From contig CAZGLY010000001.1 in the NCBI GenBank assembly GCA_964526675.1, positions 113,179-177,178 of the forward strand: a stretch of 64,000 nt of DNA, read 5' to 3'. The DNA is from CAZADA01 sp964526675 (GTDB lineage Bacteria; Pseudomonadota; Alphaproteobacteria; Caulobacterales; Maricaulaceae). Under the pieces are notes generated by a model. It ran no database searches and was not told where the DNA came from. It saw only the letters and a list, made by a program, of their open reading frames with translations. Below, one piece after another: positions 51,024 to 59,862 of this stretch (position 1 is its first letter; each line of letters begins with the position of its first letter). A program made the position numbers and the translations under genes.

Positions 51024-52097
51024 TCACGTCCGCAAAATGTCGGTGATCTCGCGCATCCGCATCCGGGCGCGCATGACGTGGAAACCCAAGCTCGCGAGAT
51101 GATTGGGGGCCAACGCGCCATCGGTGGCGCCGTTCATCACGATCATGGGACGCAAACCGGCGGCGCGCTCCAAGTCCATCAGCATCTCTTCATACCGCGC
51201 CGTCACCCGTTCGTCGGGCTCGATGATGGTGGCGAAGTCCTGCTTCAGGCCCCGCAGCAGAATGAGATAGGCGTAGGCCTTGCCCTTGATGCGGTAGAAA
51301 ATCTTGTCAGCGCGTCGGTCGATGAGCACCTGCCGCCCGCGCTCCACCGCATCGTCCGCCGTGCCGGAATCCGAGCCCAAGTCGAGGGCGACGGCCTCAA
51401 TAACGCGCAGAAGATTGTCGCGACCGAGCTCCAGCTCCGCGTCGCCGGACGTCAGACGTTCGTTGTAGGTGACCAAGGCGTCGCGCGCGATCCGGTACTC
51501 CGCGGGCGACGAGCGTTGCGGCAACAAATTGGGACGCAGCACCCAACGAGCGCCGTCGATCTGCAGACGGCTTGCGGCCAAGTCGAGATCCGGATCCTCG
51601 GAGGCGCCGCCGCGGCCCCGCGCGCCATAGCGGCGCATGGCCAGCGCAAACTCGCCCACCGCATCGATCTGCCCGATCTGGTAGTTCATCATGTTGCCGC
51701 CAAACTTGAGCAACGCGTTTGGCGCAAAAAGCGGCGTGTTCGCCACCCACCCCGTCTCATCAACCTCCCGCGACACGAGAGCGATCGCGCCCGACACGGC
51801 ATGGCTCGCGCCCTCCGCGGGCATGGGCGGCGCGAAGGTCAGGTCGTCATTGATCTTATGATCGAGGATGGAGCCGAGCGGAAAATAAAGCGCCGCAAGG
51901 GCCGCGACGCCCGCCAGGGCCCACGGCCACACGGGCCCGACATCGGCGGTGCGCCGCGAGCGGGAGCCCCAATCGGCGCTCCCAGCGTCGCCGGCGTCGC
52001 CCGGCGGAGGCTCCGCCTCTTGTGAGGGACGCTCCGGCCCCGGGGAGCGTCGCCCCAGCGCGCGCCGCCACGCCCGCAGTCGCTGACCAAATTGCAC
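51024..52097 (-). CDS. DUF2333 family protein
   Basis: 357 residues, with a disordered N-terminus, one transmembrane helix (about 57-77), and a mostly helical extracytoplasmic domain. Features fitting DUF2333: VANTPLFAPNALLKFGGNMM, YQIGQIDAVGEFALAMRRYG, RDNLLRVIEAVALDLGSDSG and DKIFYRIKGKAYAYLILLRG. A GTG start is preceded by GAGGA. Function unknown. It lies downstream of the copper group but is not clearly part of it. Confidence 0.82.
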   Translation of the reverse strand: MQFGQRLRAWRRALGRRSPGPERPSQEAEPPPGDAGDAGSADWGSRSRRTADVGPVWPWALAGVAALAALYFPLGSILDHKINDDLTFAPPMPAEGASHAVSGAIALVSREVDETGWVANTPLFAPNALLKFGGNMMNYQIGQIDAVGEFALAMRRYGARGRGGASEDPDLDLAASRLQIDGARWVLRPNLLPQRSSPAEYRIARDALVTYNERLTSGDAELELGRDNLLRVIEAVALDLGSDSGTADDAVERGRQVLIDRRADKIFYRIKGKAYAYLILLRGLKQDFATIIEPDERVTARYEEMLMDLERAAGLRPMIVMNGATDGALAPNHLASLGFHVMRARMRMREITDILRT

Positions 52098-52201
52098 GCC
52101 AGTATCCTCGCCGACGCCCCCGCTTCACCAAAACGCGCCGGCGCTGGGATGCAAGGGCCGATGGCGCCCGCGCGCGCATGCCTCGGCATAACGGTTTATG
52201 G

Positions 52202-52723
52202 TTAATGACCGCTATGCGCGCCATGGGCGCTTCCATGGCCCTCCGATGGCGTTTCTTCGACATAGAACTCGACCGTCACCGCCCCGGCGCGCTCGAACGT
52301 CAGCGTGACGGGAACGGCGTCGCCCAGCGCGACGCTCTCATCCAGCCCAAACAGCATGATGTGATCGCCGCCCGGCTCCAGGGTCGCCACGCCGTCCGCC
52401 GGCGCGGCGATCGCCTCGACCGGTCGCATCCGCATCACGCCGTCGTCCTCGATGTGCGTGTGGAGCTCAACCGCCTCGGCGAGAGGCGAGGACGCCCCGA
52501 CCAGCCGATCGGCGTCGCCCTCGTTGACAATGCGAACATAGGCCGCCGTCACCCGCCGTCCGCCGCGAGCCGGGCGCATCCAGGGATGTTCGAGCGTCAA
52601 ACGCTCAAGGGTGTAGTCATGGGCCAACGCGCGCGGCGCGCTGGGACCGCCCACAAACGACGCCGACAAACCGCAAAGGACCGCCAACGCCGCGGCGCTG
52701 ACGCGTGTGAAACGCAAAACCAT
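52202..52723 (-). CDS. PCuAC-type periplasmic copper chaperone
   Basis: 173 residues with a signal peptide (about 1-34). The copper site H-x10-M-x21-H-x-M is exactly satisfied by His88, Met99, His121 and Met123, as in PCu(A)C proteins that carry Cu(I) to cytochrome oxidase. Also AYVRIVNEGDADRLVGASS and a His-rich C-terminal tail (EGHGSAHGAHSGH) that may add a second, Cu(II)-binding site. Start at 52723 is chosen for the signal peptide. Neighbours are a His-rich outer-membrane protein and a DUF2946 protein. Confidence 0.93.
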   Translation of the reverse strand: MVLRFTRVSAAALAVLCGLSASFVGGPSAPRALAHDYTLERLTLEHPWMRPARGGRRVTAAYVRIVNEGDADRLVGASSPLAEAVELHTHIEDDGVMRMRPVEAIAAPADGVATLEPGGDHIMLFGLDESVALGDAVPVTLTFERAGAVTVEFYVEETPSEGHGSAHGAHSGH

Positions 52724-52790
52724 GGTGGTCTCCTGTGCCGGGAGCCCGCGCCGCCACGCAAGAGCGTCGCGCAACATCCCCTCTGATGGA

Positions 52791-53912
52791 TCAATGGAAG
52801 CTGTACTGCAGGCCGAGGGTGTAGATCAGATCCGTTTCGAGCTGCGGCCCGTTCAAGTTCTGGAAGGTTGGGATCAACACTTCGCCCGCCAGGCGCAGGC
52901 CCTTCAACGGGCCGCCGGGCGCAATGAGGTTCACGCCGACGCCCAAGTCGAGCCGGTCTCCGCCCTGAAAGTCGGGATCGGCCGTCTGCACCGGCGCGAC
53001 GATCAGCGGATCGCGACCAAGAATGTCATCTTGGGAGCGGAAGGCGACCCGCCCGGACGCGCTCAGCCACTTTTTGACCGACCACGAACTCCAAAATGTC
53101 AGGTCGTACTGATCGCCCAACCGGTAGTCTTCGTTGTTGTCGTAGATCCGCCAAATCCCCGACGCCTGAACGCCATAGCCGTAACGTCCGACATCGCCGG
53201 ACACCGTGAAACGGACGAAGGGATCCAGCGTGCCGGAGCCCAGCTGCATGGGATAGGGCAGCCGCGACGTCGGCTGCGTCCCCATGGGCGTCAGCACTTG
53301 GTCCTCTTCGGTGATCGAGCCTGTCGGTGCTGAAAAGCCGACCTGCAGCACCCGGCGCGCGTTGCCCACGTCTGGAAGGCCGAACAGCATGGAGAACTGG
53401 GTGTCGCCAACGCCCGACGCGCGCGTGGTGAACTCGCCAAGCTCCGTGTCGCCAACCGGGCCTTGGAAGGTGACGTGGCCCATCTCCTTCACGACCAGAT
53501 TGCCCATGGCCATCAAGGTCACCGACTCCGTCAGCCCGTACATGGCGCCGAACATGTGCATGTCCATCGTCATGTCCGTGGGCACGACCCGAAGCGTGGG
53601 GGGCTGACCGGGCGTGCCGAAAAAGCGGTTGGGAATGGTGGTGGCGATCTCGGTCGGCGAGATGCGGCTGCCGCCGACGCGCGAGCCCTGCATGTCCATC
53701 CGCATGAAGCGGTAGGAGAACATCAACTCGCCTTCGGGGGCGGCGTGGTCGCCCATCACCCCAATCGGAGCGCGCGCCGCAGCGTGCTGGTGGTGATCGT
53801 GACGGTGATCGTGGTGGTGATGATGCTCGTGATCATCGGCGAACGCGGGCGGGCTCGCCAGCGCCGCGAGAGCGACAGCGCAGGCCGCCCCCGCACATGA
53901 GAGTCTAGACAT
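52791..53912 (-). CDS. His-rich outer-membrane transporter-like protein (MetA-pathway type)
   Basis: 373 residues with a signal peptide ending near PPAFA-DD, followed at once by a metal-binding His/Asp run (HEHHHHHDHRHDHHQH, residues 28-43). The remainder is beta-rich with aromatic strand ends and a C-terminal Phe-His, as in outer-membrane barrels; it resembles the phenol-MetA/transporter family. Likely an outer-membrane channel for copper or another soft metal. The frame extends upstream, but the ATG at 53912 gives a clean signal peptide. Probable operon with PCuAC and the DUF2946 gene. Confidence 0.78.
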   Translation of the reverse strand: MSRLSCAGAACAVALAALASPPAFADDHEHHHHHDHRHDHHQHAAARAPIGVMGDHAAPEGELMFSYRFMRMDMQGSRVGGSRISPTEIATTIPNRFFGTPGQPPTLRVVPTDMTMDMHMFGAMYGLTESVTLMAMGNLVVKEMGHVTFQGPVGDTELGEFTTRASGVGDTQFSMLFGLPDVGNARRVLQVGFSAPTGSITEEDQVLTPMGTQPTSRLPYPMQLGSGTLDPFVRFTVSGDVGRYGYGVQASGIWRIYDNNEDYRLGDQYDLTFWSSWSVKKWLSASGRVAFRSQDDILGRDPLIVAPVQTADPDFQGGDRLDLGVGVNLIAPGGPLKGLRLAGEVLIPTFQNLNGPQLETDLIYTLGLQYSFH

Positions 53913-53973
53913 GGTCGGTTTTCCAAACACGGCCCACCGCTGGGCCATCGTGATCATGAAGTGCTTTGCTCGG

Positions 53974-54417
53974 TCACACGACGGCCGTGGGCGGCGCACG
54001 CCCGCCCACCGGCGGGCCGATGGCGGGGTTGAGCCGCGCATCGTCCCGCACGACGCCAAGCGCCGTCGGGATCGCGAGGCCCGACGGCCGCGCCCGCGGT
54101 TCAACAGCCAGCGCAACATCCACCCCGCACGCGGGACACGTGGCGCAGTGCTCGCCGCCATGGGGCGCGGGCTGGGGCTCATCGTCATCCGGCGTGGTCG
54201 CCGTCGCCGCAGCCAAGTCCGCCAAGGCGGCGCGCACGGCCGCGCTCGGACCGCTGGCGCCGCACCAAAACGCGGTTCCGTTCGCAGCGTCGACCGAGCC
54301 GCCGACAAATGTCAGACCGGGCGACACGGCCTGCGCGGCGACGCTCACAAACGCGAGCGCCGCCAGCGCGAGCCGGGCGATCCGTCGACCCATCAAAAGG
54401 CGGCGCGGCTGAACCAT
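53974..54417 (-). CDS. DUF2946-like copper-locus protein
   Basis: 147 residues with an N-terminal signal/TM segment (ARLALAALAFVSVAAQAVSP). The Cys motif HCATCPAC (Cys91, Cys94, Cys97), preceded by HGGEH, matches DUF2946 proteins, which accompany copper-handling genes. The C-terminal part is Pro-rich. The frame begins upstream at 54555, but the ATG at 54417 starts the signal segment. First gene of the three-gene copper group on this strand. Confidence 0.75.
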   Translation of the reverse strand: MVQPRRLLMGRRIARLALAALAFVSVAAQAVSPGLTFVGGSVDAANGTAFWCGASGPSAAVRAALADLAAATATTPDDDEPQPAPHGGEHCATCPACGVDVALAVEPRARPSGLAIPTALGVVRDDARLNPAIGPPVGGRAPPTAVV

Positions 54418-54481
54418 GCTGAGGCCATGCCACGGCTTGGCGCGCAGAACCAGCGTCGCCGGCGCCGCACTGCGCTCAGGC

Positions 54482-54994
54482 CTAACGCGTGTGCGTGGCC
54501 TCCGCGTCCGGCAGGGGCGCGCGATCCGGCGCGACCCAACCGCGCCGTGCGCCAATCGAAAACAGATGGTCGTGGGTGTAGAACGTCAAAGGATACGCGC
54601 GATCCGCAATCGACGCCGCCAGGACGGCGCGACAAGCAGCCGCATCATCAACGGCCTCGCCGATCACGCCGCGCTCCTGCAGAAACGCCGCCAGCGCGCG
54701 CAGGTAAAACAGCGTGAGGGTGTGGTGATAACCGCCCTCGTCGGTGTTCGCGACGCCGGTGGCCTCGTTGTAGCGGCGGATCATGTCCGGCATCCGCGCC
54801 TCCGCCGCCGCCAGCCCAACGGACCGCAGCAGGACGGTCGCGGCCACCAGATGCGCGGCATGGGTCCACTCGAGTTTCGGCAAGGTGCGATCCGCCACCC
54901 CCGCCGCGATCCGCGCGACGCGCTCGGCGGTGGCGTCCTCTGGACCGTGGACGGGGCGGCCCGCGGCGCCGGCTCCATCGTCCGGCGTCGCCAT
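54482..54994 (-). CDS. Conserved hypothetical protein
   Basis: 170 residues, soluble, mostly helical. WTHAAHLVAATVLL, RRYNEATGVANTDEGGYHHT and LTLFYLRALAAFL recall a small conserved family of unknown function seen in several bacterial groups. The His positions in WTHAAH and GYHHT could bind a metal; this is inference. It lies one base downstream of trpS and is probably co-transcribed. Confidence 0.65.
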   Translation of the reverse strand: MATPDDGAGAAGRPVHGPEDATAERVARIAAGVADRTLPKLEWTHAAHLVAATVLLRSVGLAAAEARMPDMIRRYNEATGVANTDEGGYHHTLTLFYLRALAAFLQERGVIGEAVDDAAACRAVLAASIADRAYPLTFYTHDHLFSIGARRGWVAPDRAPLPDAEATHTR

Positions 54995-54996
54995 GC

Positions 54997-56079
54997 TCAG
55001 CCCCAGAAGCCGACGATCCGCCGCACGTCGGCGATGACGGGTTCGGCGATGGCGCGGGCGCGCTCCGCCCCGTCGCGCAGAACCGCATCGATGTCTTCGG
55101 GCGCGGCGAGCAGCGCCCGCATGCGCTCCGCGATCGGCGCAAGGGCGTCCACCGCCAGCTCCGCCAGCTTGGGTTTGAACGCGCCGAAACCCTGGCCGCC
55201 AAACTCCTCCAAGACCTGATCTTCCGTGCGCCCCGCAAGCGCCGCGTAGATGCTGACGAGGTTGTGCGCCTCCGCCCGGCCCTCGAGCCCAGCGGCCGTC
55301 TCCGGCAAAGGCTCGGGATCCGTCTTCGCCCGCTTGATCTTCTTGGCGATGTCCTCAGCGGTGTCCGTCAGGTTGATGCGCGACAGCTCCGAAGGGTCGG
55401 ACTTCGACATCTTCTTCGCCCCATCCTTGAGGCTCATGATGCGCGCGCCCGGCCCCTCCACCAGCGGCTCCGGCAGCGGGAAGAAGCCCGGCGCGTCAAA
55501 GTCCAGATTGAACTTCGCCGCGATGTCGCGGCTGAGCTCCAAATGCTGTTTCTGATCTTCACCGACCGGCACATGCGTGCCTTTGTAGAGCAGAATATCG
55601 GCCGCCTGCAGAACCGGATACGTAAAGAGGCCGACGCTGGCGCGCTCCTTGTCTTTGCCCGCCTTGTCCTTGAACTGCGTCATGCGTTGGACCCAGCCCA
55701 TGCGCGCCACGCAGTTGAAGATCCACGCCAGCTCGGTGTGCTCGCGCACGCTGGCTTGGGCGTAGATGATGGACCGTTTAGGATCGAGGCCCGAGGCGAG
55801 GAACGCCGCCGCGATCTCCCGCGTTTGATCGCGCAGCTTCGCGGGGTCTTGCCACACCGTGATCGCGTGCAAATCAACGATGCCGTAGAGGCAATCGTAC
55901 CGCTCCTGCAGCGCGACGGCCTTCACCAACATGCCGAGATAATTGCCCAGATGCAGTTGGCCGGACGGCTGAACCCCAGAATAGACCCGCGTCGGGCCGT
56001 CATAGCGGGTGTGGGCGTCGGTGTCGCCGCTTGTCCCAGCTTTGGGCGCGGCGGCGTCGGATGCGGGCGCGTCAGTCAT
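54997..56079 (-). CDS. trpS: Tryptophan-tRNA ligase
   Basis: Class Ic aminoacyl-tRNA synthetase charging tRNA-Trp. The 360 residues contain the HIGH-type motif SGVQPSGQLHLGNYLGMLV and the KMSKS motif (GAKKMSKSDPSELSRI), with VGEDQKQHLELSRDIAAKFN before it. The start at 56079 omits a non-conserved upstream stretch. Close to murJ, as in other alphaproteobacteria. Confidence 0.96.
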   Translation of the reverse strand: MTDAPASDAAAPKAGTSGDTDAHTRYDGPTRVYSGVQPSGQLHLGNYLGMLVKAVALQERYDCLYGIVDLHAITVWQDPAKLRDQTREIAAAFLASGLDPKRSIIYAQASVREHTELAWIFNCVARMGWVQRMTQFKDKAGKDKERASVGLFTYPVLQAADILLYKGTHVPVGEDQKQHLELSRDIAAKFNLDFDAPGFFPLPEPLVEGPGARIMSLKDGAKKMSKSDPSELSRINLTDTAEDIAKKIKRAKTDPEPLPETAAGLEGRAEAHNLVSIYAALAGRTEDQVLEEFGGQGFGAFKPKLAELAVDALAPIAERMRALLAAPEDIDAVLRDGAERARAIAEPVIADVRRIVGFWG

Positions 56080-56211
56080 AGCCGGCGCGTTATGACGGGG
56101 CTGATGCAGCGGGGCAAGGGGGTCTTTCAATGACCCTTAACCCAAAAAACGACATTCTCACCGCCGCCGTTCAACGTCGGCTCGGCGCGCGTCACCAGGT
56201 GCAAGGCGGAC

Positions 56212-56634
56212 ATGTACCAGATGCTCTATTTCAGCGCGGCCCGCGAGCTGCTGCCCGACGCGGAGTTGGATTCCATCCTCTCGGCCTCGCAACGCAACAC
56301 CGCGCGCGATGGCCTGACGGGAATGCTGCTCTACGCGGAGGGCTCGTTCTTTCAGGTCTTAGAGGGCGCTGAAGACGCGGTGCGCCAGACCTACACGCGC
56401 ATCAAAAGCGACGCGCGCCACTCCCGGATCATCAACGTGCTGCAAAGCCCGATCGAGCGGCGGGACTTCGCCGATTGGTCGATGGGCTTCCGTCGAGAAC
56501 GGAATGTCGACGCCCTCCCGCCCGCGTTCTTCCAACTGTCTCACGCTGAGCTTGATCACGTCACGGCGCGCGAATGCTCCGACATCGTGATCGCGATGCT
56601 GAAGAGCTTCGCGCAGGTGAACCTCAACCCCTGA
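56212..56634 (+). CDS. Short BLUF-domain blue-light photoreceptor
   Basis: 140 residues, essentially one BLUF domain binding FAD. Key positions are kept: Tyr6 in MLYFSAARELL, Asn29 in SASQRNTARDGLTG, Gln48 in GSFFQVLEG, and Trp89/Met91 in FADWSMGFR. The remaining tail (about residues 100-140) is helical and short, so no effector domain is fused; such BLUFs signal through protein partners. It lies alone, divergent from trpS, with the small lipoprotein gene convergent just after it. Confidence 0.92.
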   Translation: MYQMLYFSAARELLPDAELDSILSASQRNTARDGLTGMLLYAEGSFFQVLEGAEDAVRQTYTRIKSDARHSRIINVLQSPIERRDFADWSMGFRRERNVDALPPAFFQLSHAELDHVTARECSDIVIAMLKSFAQVNLNP

Positions 56635-56644
56635 CGCAAGCCCC

Positions 56645-56890
56645 TTAGGGTTGTTCATAGGCGCACTTGCCGCCCGCCGCGCCGCCCTCACAGAAGGGCT
56701 CATTGCGCTCCGCCAGCCGCGAATCGCACAGCGCCTCATTCGCCAAATCCTCCGGGAACAAGTCCTCGCAGCCGTTCGTGGCGTCCGCGTTTTGGCGCAG
56801 CGCTTCACGCGCCGACGCCTCCAGCACCACGCACCCGGACAGGCTGGCGGCCGCTAGCGGCGCAAGAACCGTCATCAAAACCCAGCGCAT
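56645..56890 (-). CDS. Small lipoprotein
   Basis: 81 residues with a lipoprotein signal: hydrophobic 3-18, lipobox LSGC at Cys20. The mature part holds four more Cys (41, 55, 67, 76), which could form disulphides, and an acidic DLFPEDLANEAL helix. Family not recognised. It lies downstream of murJ on the same strand, with a short gap. Confidence 0.72.
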   Translation of the reverse strand: MRWVLMTVLAPLAAASLSGCVVLEASAREALRQNADATNGCEDLFPEDLANEALCDSRLAERNEPFCEGGAAGGKCAYEQP

Positions 56891-56998
56891 CGCTCAATTC
56901 CTCCAGTCTCACAACGAGGATGACCGAAACGCATCGCGCCGTCACGAGGCGTTGTCGCCGCAAGCGTATCCCTCCGCAACGGGAGGCGCCCAACAGGC

Positions 56999-58555
56999 TC
57001 ACCCCCTCCTGAGCGCGCGGCGAAGATCCCGCGGCGACGCCGCGCCCACGGCCAACGCCGCGGCGGCGTAGACGACCGCGCCCCCCGCCGCGACGGCGCC
57101 CGCGACAACAAGATCGTTGAGAATGTTCACGTCCAGGTAAGGCCGCGCAAACCGCGCGCCGGCCCACACGGCCGCGCCCATAACCACGGACGCTGCGGCA
57201 ATCCGCACCAAGCGCGATGTCAACCGGCGCGTCGGCGCGAACTCCCCGCGCCGAACCAGCCCCGCGGCGAGCAGTGTGGCGTTGAGCCAGCCGGCCGCGC
57301 TCGTCCCGATGGCGAGGCCGACAAAGCCGTTCCCCTGGGGCCCGATCGCGTAAAAGAGCCCCACGCCGATGGCGATGTTCGCCGCCACGGTCACCACGGC
57401 GATCTGCATCGGCGTCTTCGTGTCCTCCCGCGCGAAGAAGGCGGGGCTCAGCACCTTCACCGCGATGAAGGCCGGCAGGCCGGCGGCGTAGGCCGTAAGC
57501 GCGGCGCCCGTGGGCCCCGTGCTCGCCGGGGAGAAGGCGCCGTGTTCAAAGGCCGCCTTCACGAAAAACTCGCCGGCCACAAGCAGCGCGGCCGTCGCCG
57601 GCAGGGTGAACAACGCCGCGAGCTCCAGCGCGGCGTTGAGACTCTGGCGCGCGCCCTCATGGTCGCCCGCCTTCACGCTGCGGGAGAGCGCGGGCAAAAG
57701 CGCCACGCCCATAGCGACGCCGATCATGCCCAGCGGCAGCTGATAAATCCGGTCCGCGAAAGCAAGCCAGGAAACCGCCGCCTCGCGGATGGAGGCGATC
57801 ATCTGGCCGATGATCATGTTGATTTGAGTCACGCCCGCCGCCGCCGCGCCCGGCACGCCGAGCGCGATCACGCGCTTCACCCCCGGCGTGAGGCGCGGGA
57901 GGCCAAGCCGCACCCGCACGCGCTGACGCCGCATGCCCAGATAGACAAAGCCGAGCTGCAACACCCCCGCCGCGGCCACGCCCATGGACAGGTTGCGCGC
58001 GGCCGCCCAGGGATCGCTGGGCGCCAACGCCAACACGCCGATCATCACGAGGTTCAAGAGCACCGGCGCGATCGCAAACGCCGCGAACCGGCCATGGGCG
58101 TTCAACACTCCGCCGAACATGGCCATCAGGCTCATGAACAGGATGTAGGGGAACATGATCTGGCCCATCACCACGGCCTTGGCGCGCCAGTCCGGATCGT
58201 CGAGATAACCCGGCGCAAAGCCCGCAATGATCCACGGCATGGCGACCTGCGCGGCGATGATCAGCGCCGCCAGAGCAAAGACCAGCATGGAGGCGGTCTC
58301 GGACGCGAAGCGGCCCGCCGCCTCCTCGCCATCCGCCTCGAGCTTGCCGGAGTACAGCGGCACGAACGCCGCGTTGAACGCGCCCTCCGCGAACACCCGC
58401 CGGAACAGGTTGGGCAGCCGAAACGCCACCAAAAATGCGTCCGTCACCGGCCCCGCCCCGAGCGCGACCGCCAGCAGAATCTCGCGAATGAAGCCGGTGA
58501 TGCGGCTGACCAGGGTCAACGACCCAACAACGGCGGTGGAGCGGAGAAGCGACAT
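56999..58555 (-). CDS. murJ: Lipid II flippase MurJ
   Basis: Inner-membrane MOP-superfamily flippase exporting lipid II for peptidoglycan synthesis. 518 residues with about 14 hydrophobic helices. Signature regions: TLVSRITGFIREILLAVALG and RLPNLFRRVFAEGAFNAAFV, then GAAAAGVTQINMIIGQMIAS and FAREDTKTPMQIAVVTVAAN. GAGGG precedes the ATG at 58555. Sits two genes upstream of trpS on the same strand. Confidence 0.95.
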   Translation of the reverse strand: MSLLRSTAVVGSLTLVSRITGFIREILLAVALGAGPVTDAFLVAFRLPNLFRRVFAEGAFNAAFVPLYSGKLEADGEEAAGRFASETASMLVFALAALIIAAQVAMPWIIAGFAPGYLDDPDWRAKAVVMGQIMFPYILFMSLMAMFGGVLNAHGRFAAFAIAPVLLNLVMIGVLALAPSDPWAAARNLSMGVAAAGVLQLGFVYLGMRRQRVRVRLGLPRLTPGVKRVIALGVPGAAAAGVTQINMIIGQMIASIREAAVSWLAFADRIYQLPLGMIGVAMGVALLPALSRSVKAGDHEGARQSLNAALELAALFTLPATAALLVAGEFFVKAAFEHGAFSPASTGPTGAALTAYAAGLPAFIAVKVLSPAFFAREDTKTPMQIAVVTVAANIAIGVGLFYAIGPQGNGFVGLAIGTSAAGWLNATLLAAGLVRRGEFAPTRRLTSRLVRIAAASVVMGAAVWAGARFARPYLDVNILNDLVVAGAVAAGGAVVYAAAALAVGAASPRDLRRALRRG

Positions 58556-58711
58556 CACGAAACCCTCACGCCGCGCCTGGGATGGCCGGCCGGCCCCGGT
58601 CTGGCAGAGCGCGCCTCTCCCGTCACCCTATGGTGATCGACCGACGCACTCACGAGCAATCGGCCCTGCGGGCGCCTATGTCAGGCGCGCCGTGTTCAAA
58701 AGGACGTTGCC

Positions 58712-59818
58712 ATGACCGCCGCCGAAACCGCCGCGTTGTTCCAACCCCTCACCCTCGGCGCGGTCACCGCGCCCAACCGCGTCCTCATGGCGCCGTTGAC
58801 CCGCAACCGCGCCCACCCCGACGGGACGCCCCACGCCATGGCGATCGAGTACTACCGCCAGCGCGCGACGGCCGGTCTGATCATCACGGAAGCCACGCAA
58901 ATCAGCGCCGAGGGCAAGGGCTACATCAACACGCCGGGCATCCATGACGCGGCGCACGTCGCCGGCTGGCGCGCGATCACCGACGCCGTGCACGCCGCCG
59001 GCGGGCGCATCGCGCTTCAGCTCTGGCATGTCGGCCGCATCAGCCACACCTCGCTGCAGCCGAACGGCCAAGCGCCCGTGGCGCCGTCCGCCATCCGTGC
59101 GGAGGCTCAGACCTTCACCGCAAAAGGCTTTGAAGATGTGTCGGAGCCGCGGGCGCTGGAGACCGATGAAATCGCGCGCCTCATCGGCGACTATCGCCGC
59201 GCCGCCGAGCGCGCCCGGGAGGCGGGCTTCGACATGGTCGAAGTCCACAGCGCCAACGGCTATCTGCTGGATCAATTCATCCACGCCCACACCAACCAGC
59301 GCGCCGACGCCTATGGCGGCGGCGCCGAAAACCGGGCGCGCCTGACCCTGGAGGTCGTCAGCGTTGTGGCCGACGTGATGGGCGCGGATCGGGTGGGCGT
59401 GCGCCTGTCGCCAACCGGAACGTTCAGCGACATGCGCCTCGATGCGGAGACCGAAGCGAGCTTCGAACACGTCATCGACGGCCTCAACGCCATGGGCCTG
59501 GCCTACCTGCACATGGTCGAAACGTTTCCCGGCGCAAACGTCAGCGACGCCGACCGCGACACGCTGGCGCGTCTGCGCGCGCGCTGGAGCGGGGTCTACA
59601 TCGCCAACGGCGATTTTGACGGCGCCACGGCGGCCGAATGGATCACGGCTGGACGCGCCCAAGCCATCACCTTCGGCCGGCCCTTCATCGCCAATCCCGA
59701 TCTGCCGCGACGCTTGGAGACTGGCGCGCCGCTCAACACGCCAGACCCGAAGACGTTCTACGGCGGCGACGAGCACGGCTACACCGACTATCCGTTCCTG
59801 GAGGCCGCCAAGGCGTAG
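58712..59818 (+). CDS. Alkene reductase (Old Yellow Enzyme, NemA-like)
   Basis: FMN-dependent ene-reductase of 368 residues: LFQPLTLGAVTAPNRVLMAP, LTRNRAHPDGTPHAMAIEYY, QLWHVGRISHTSLQPNG, EVHSANGYLLDQFIHAHTNQ, RADAYGG and AITFGRPFIANPDLPRRLE all fit the NemA/XenB type, which reduce activated alkenes and nitroesters with NADPH. AAGGA lies before the ATG. Second OYE in the window, of a different subgroup from the one at 10774. Convergent with mutS. Confidence 0.95.
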   Translation: MTAAETAALFQPLTLGAVTAPNRVLMAPLTRNRAHPDGTPHAMAIEYYRQRATAGLIITEATQISAEGKGYINTPGIHDAAHVAGWRAITDAVHAAGGRIALQLWHVGRISHTSLQPNGQAPVAPSAIRAEAQTFTAKGFEDVSEPRALETDEIARLIGDYRRAAERAREAGFDMVEVHSANGYLLDQFIHAHTNQRADAYGGGAENRARLTLEVVSVVADVMGADRVGVRLSPTGTFSDMRLDAETEASFEHVIDGLNAMGLAYLHMVETFPGANVSDADRDTLARLRARWSGVYIANGDFDGATAAEWITAGRAQAITFGRPFIANPDLPRRLETGAPLNTPDPKTFYGGDEHGYTDYPFLEAAKA

Positions 59819-59832
59819 CCGCGCTGACCGAC

Positions 59833-59860
59833 AAAAGGCGCGTCAGATCCGTGACGCGCC
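59833..59860 (-). terminator. Rho-independent terminator after mutS
   Basis: On the minus strand GGCGCGTCA and TGACGCGCC form a nine-base-pair stem with a six-base loop, followed at once by TTTT (59836-59833). It starts three bases past the mutS stop and also separates the convergent OYE gene. Confidence 0.8.
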
Positions 59861-59862
59861 CC

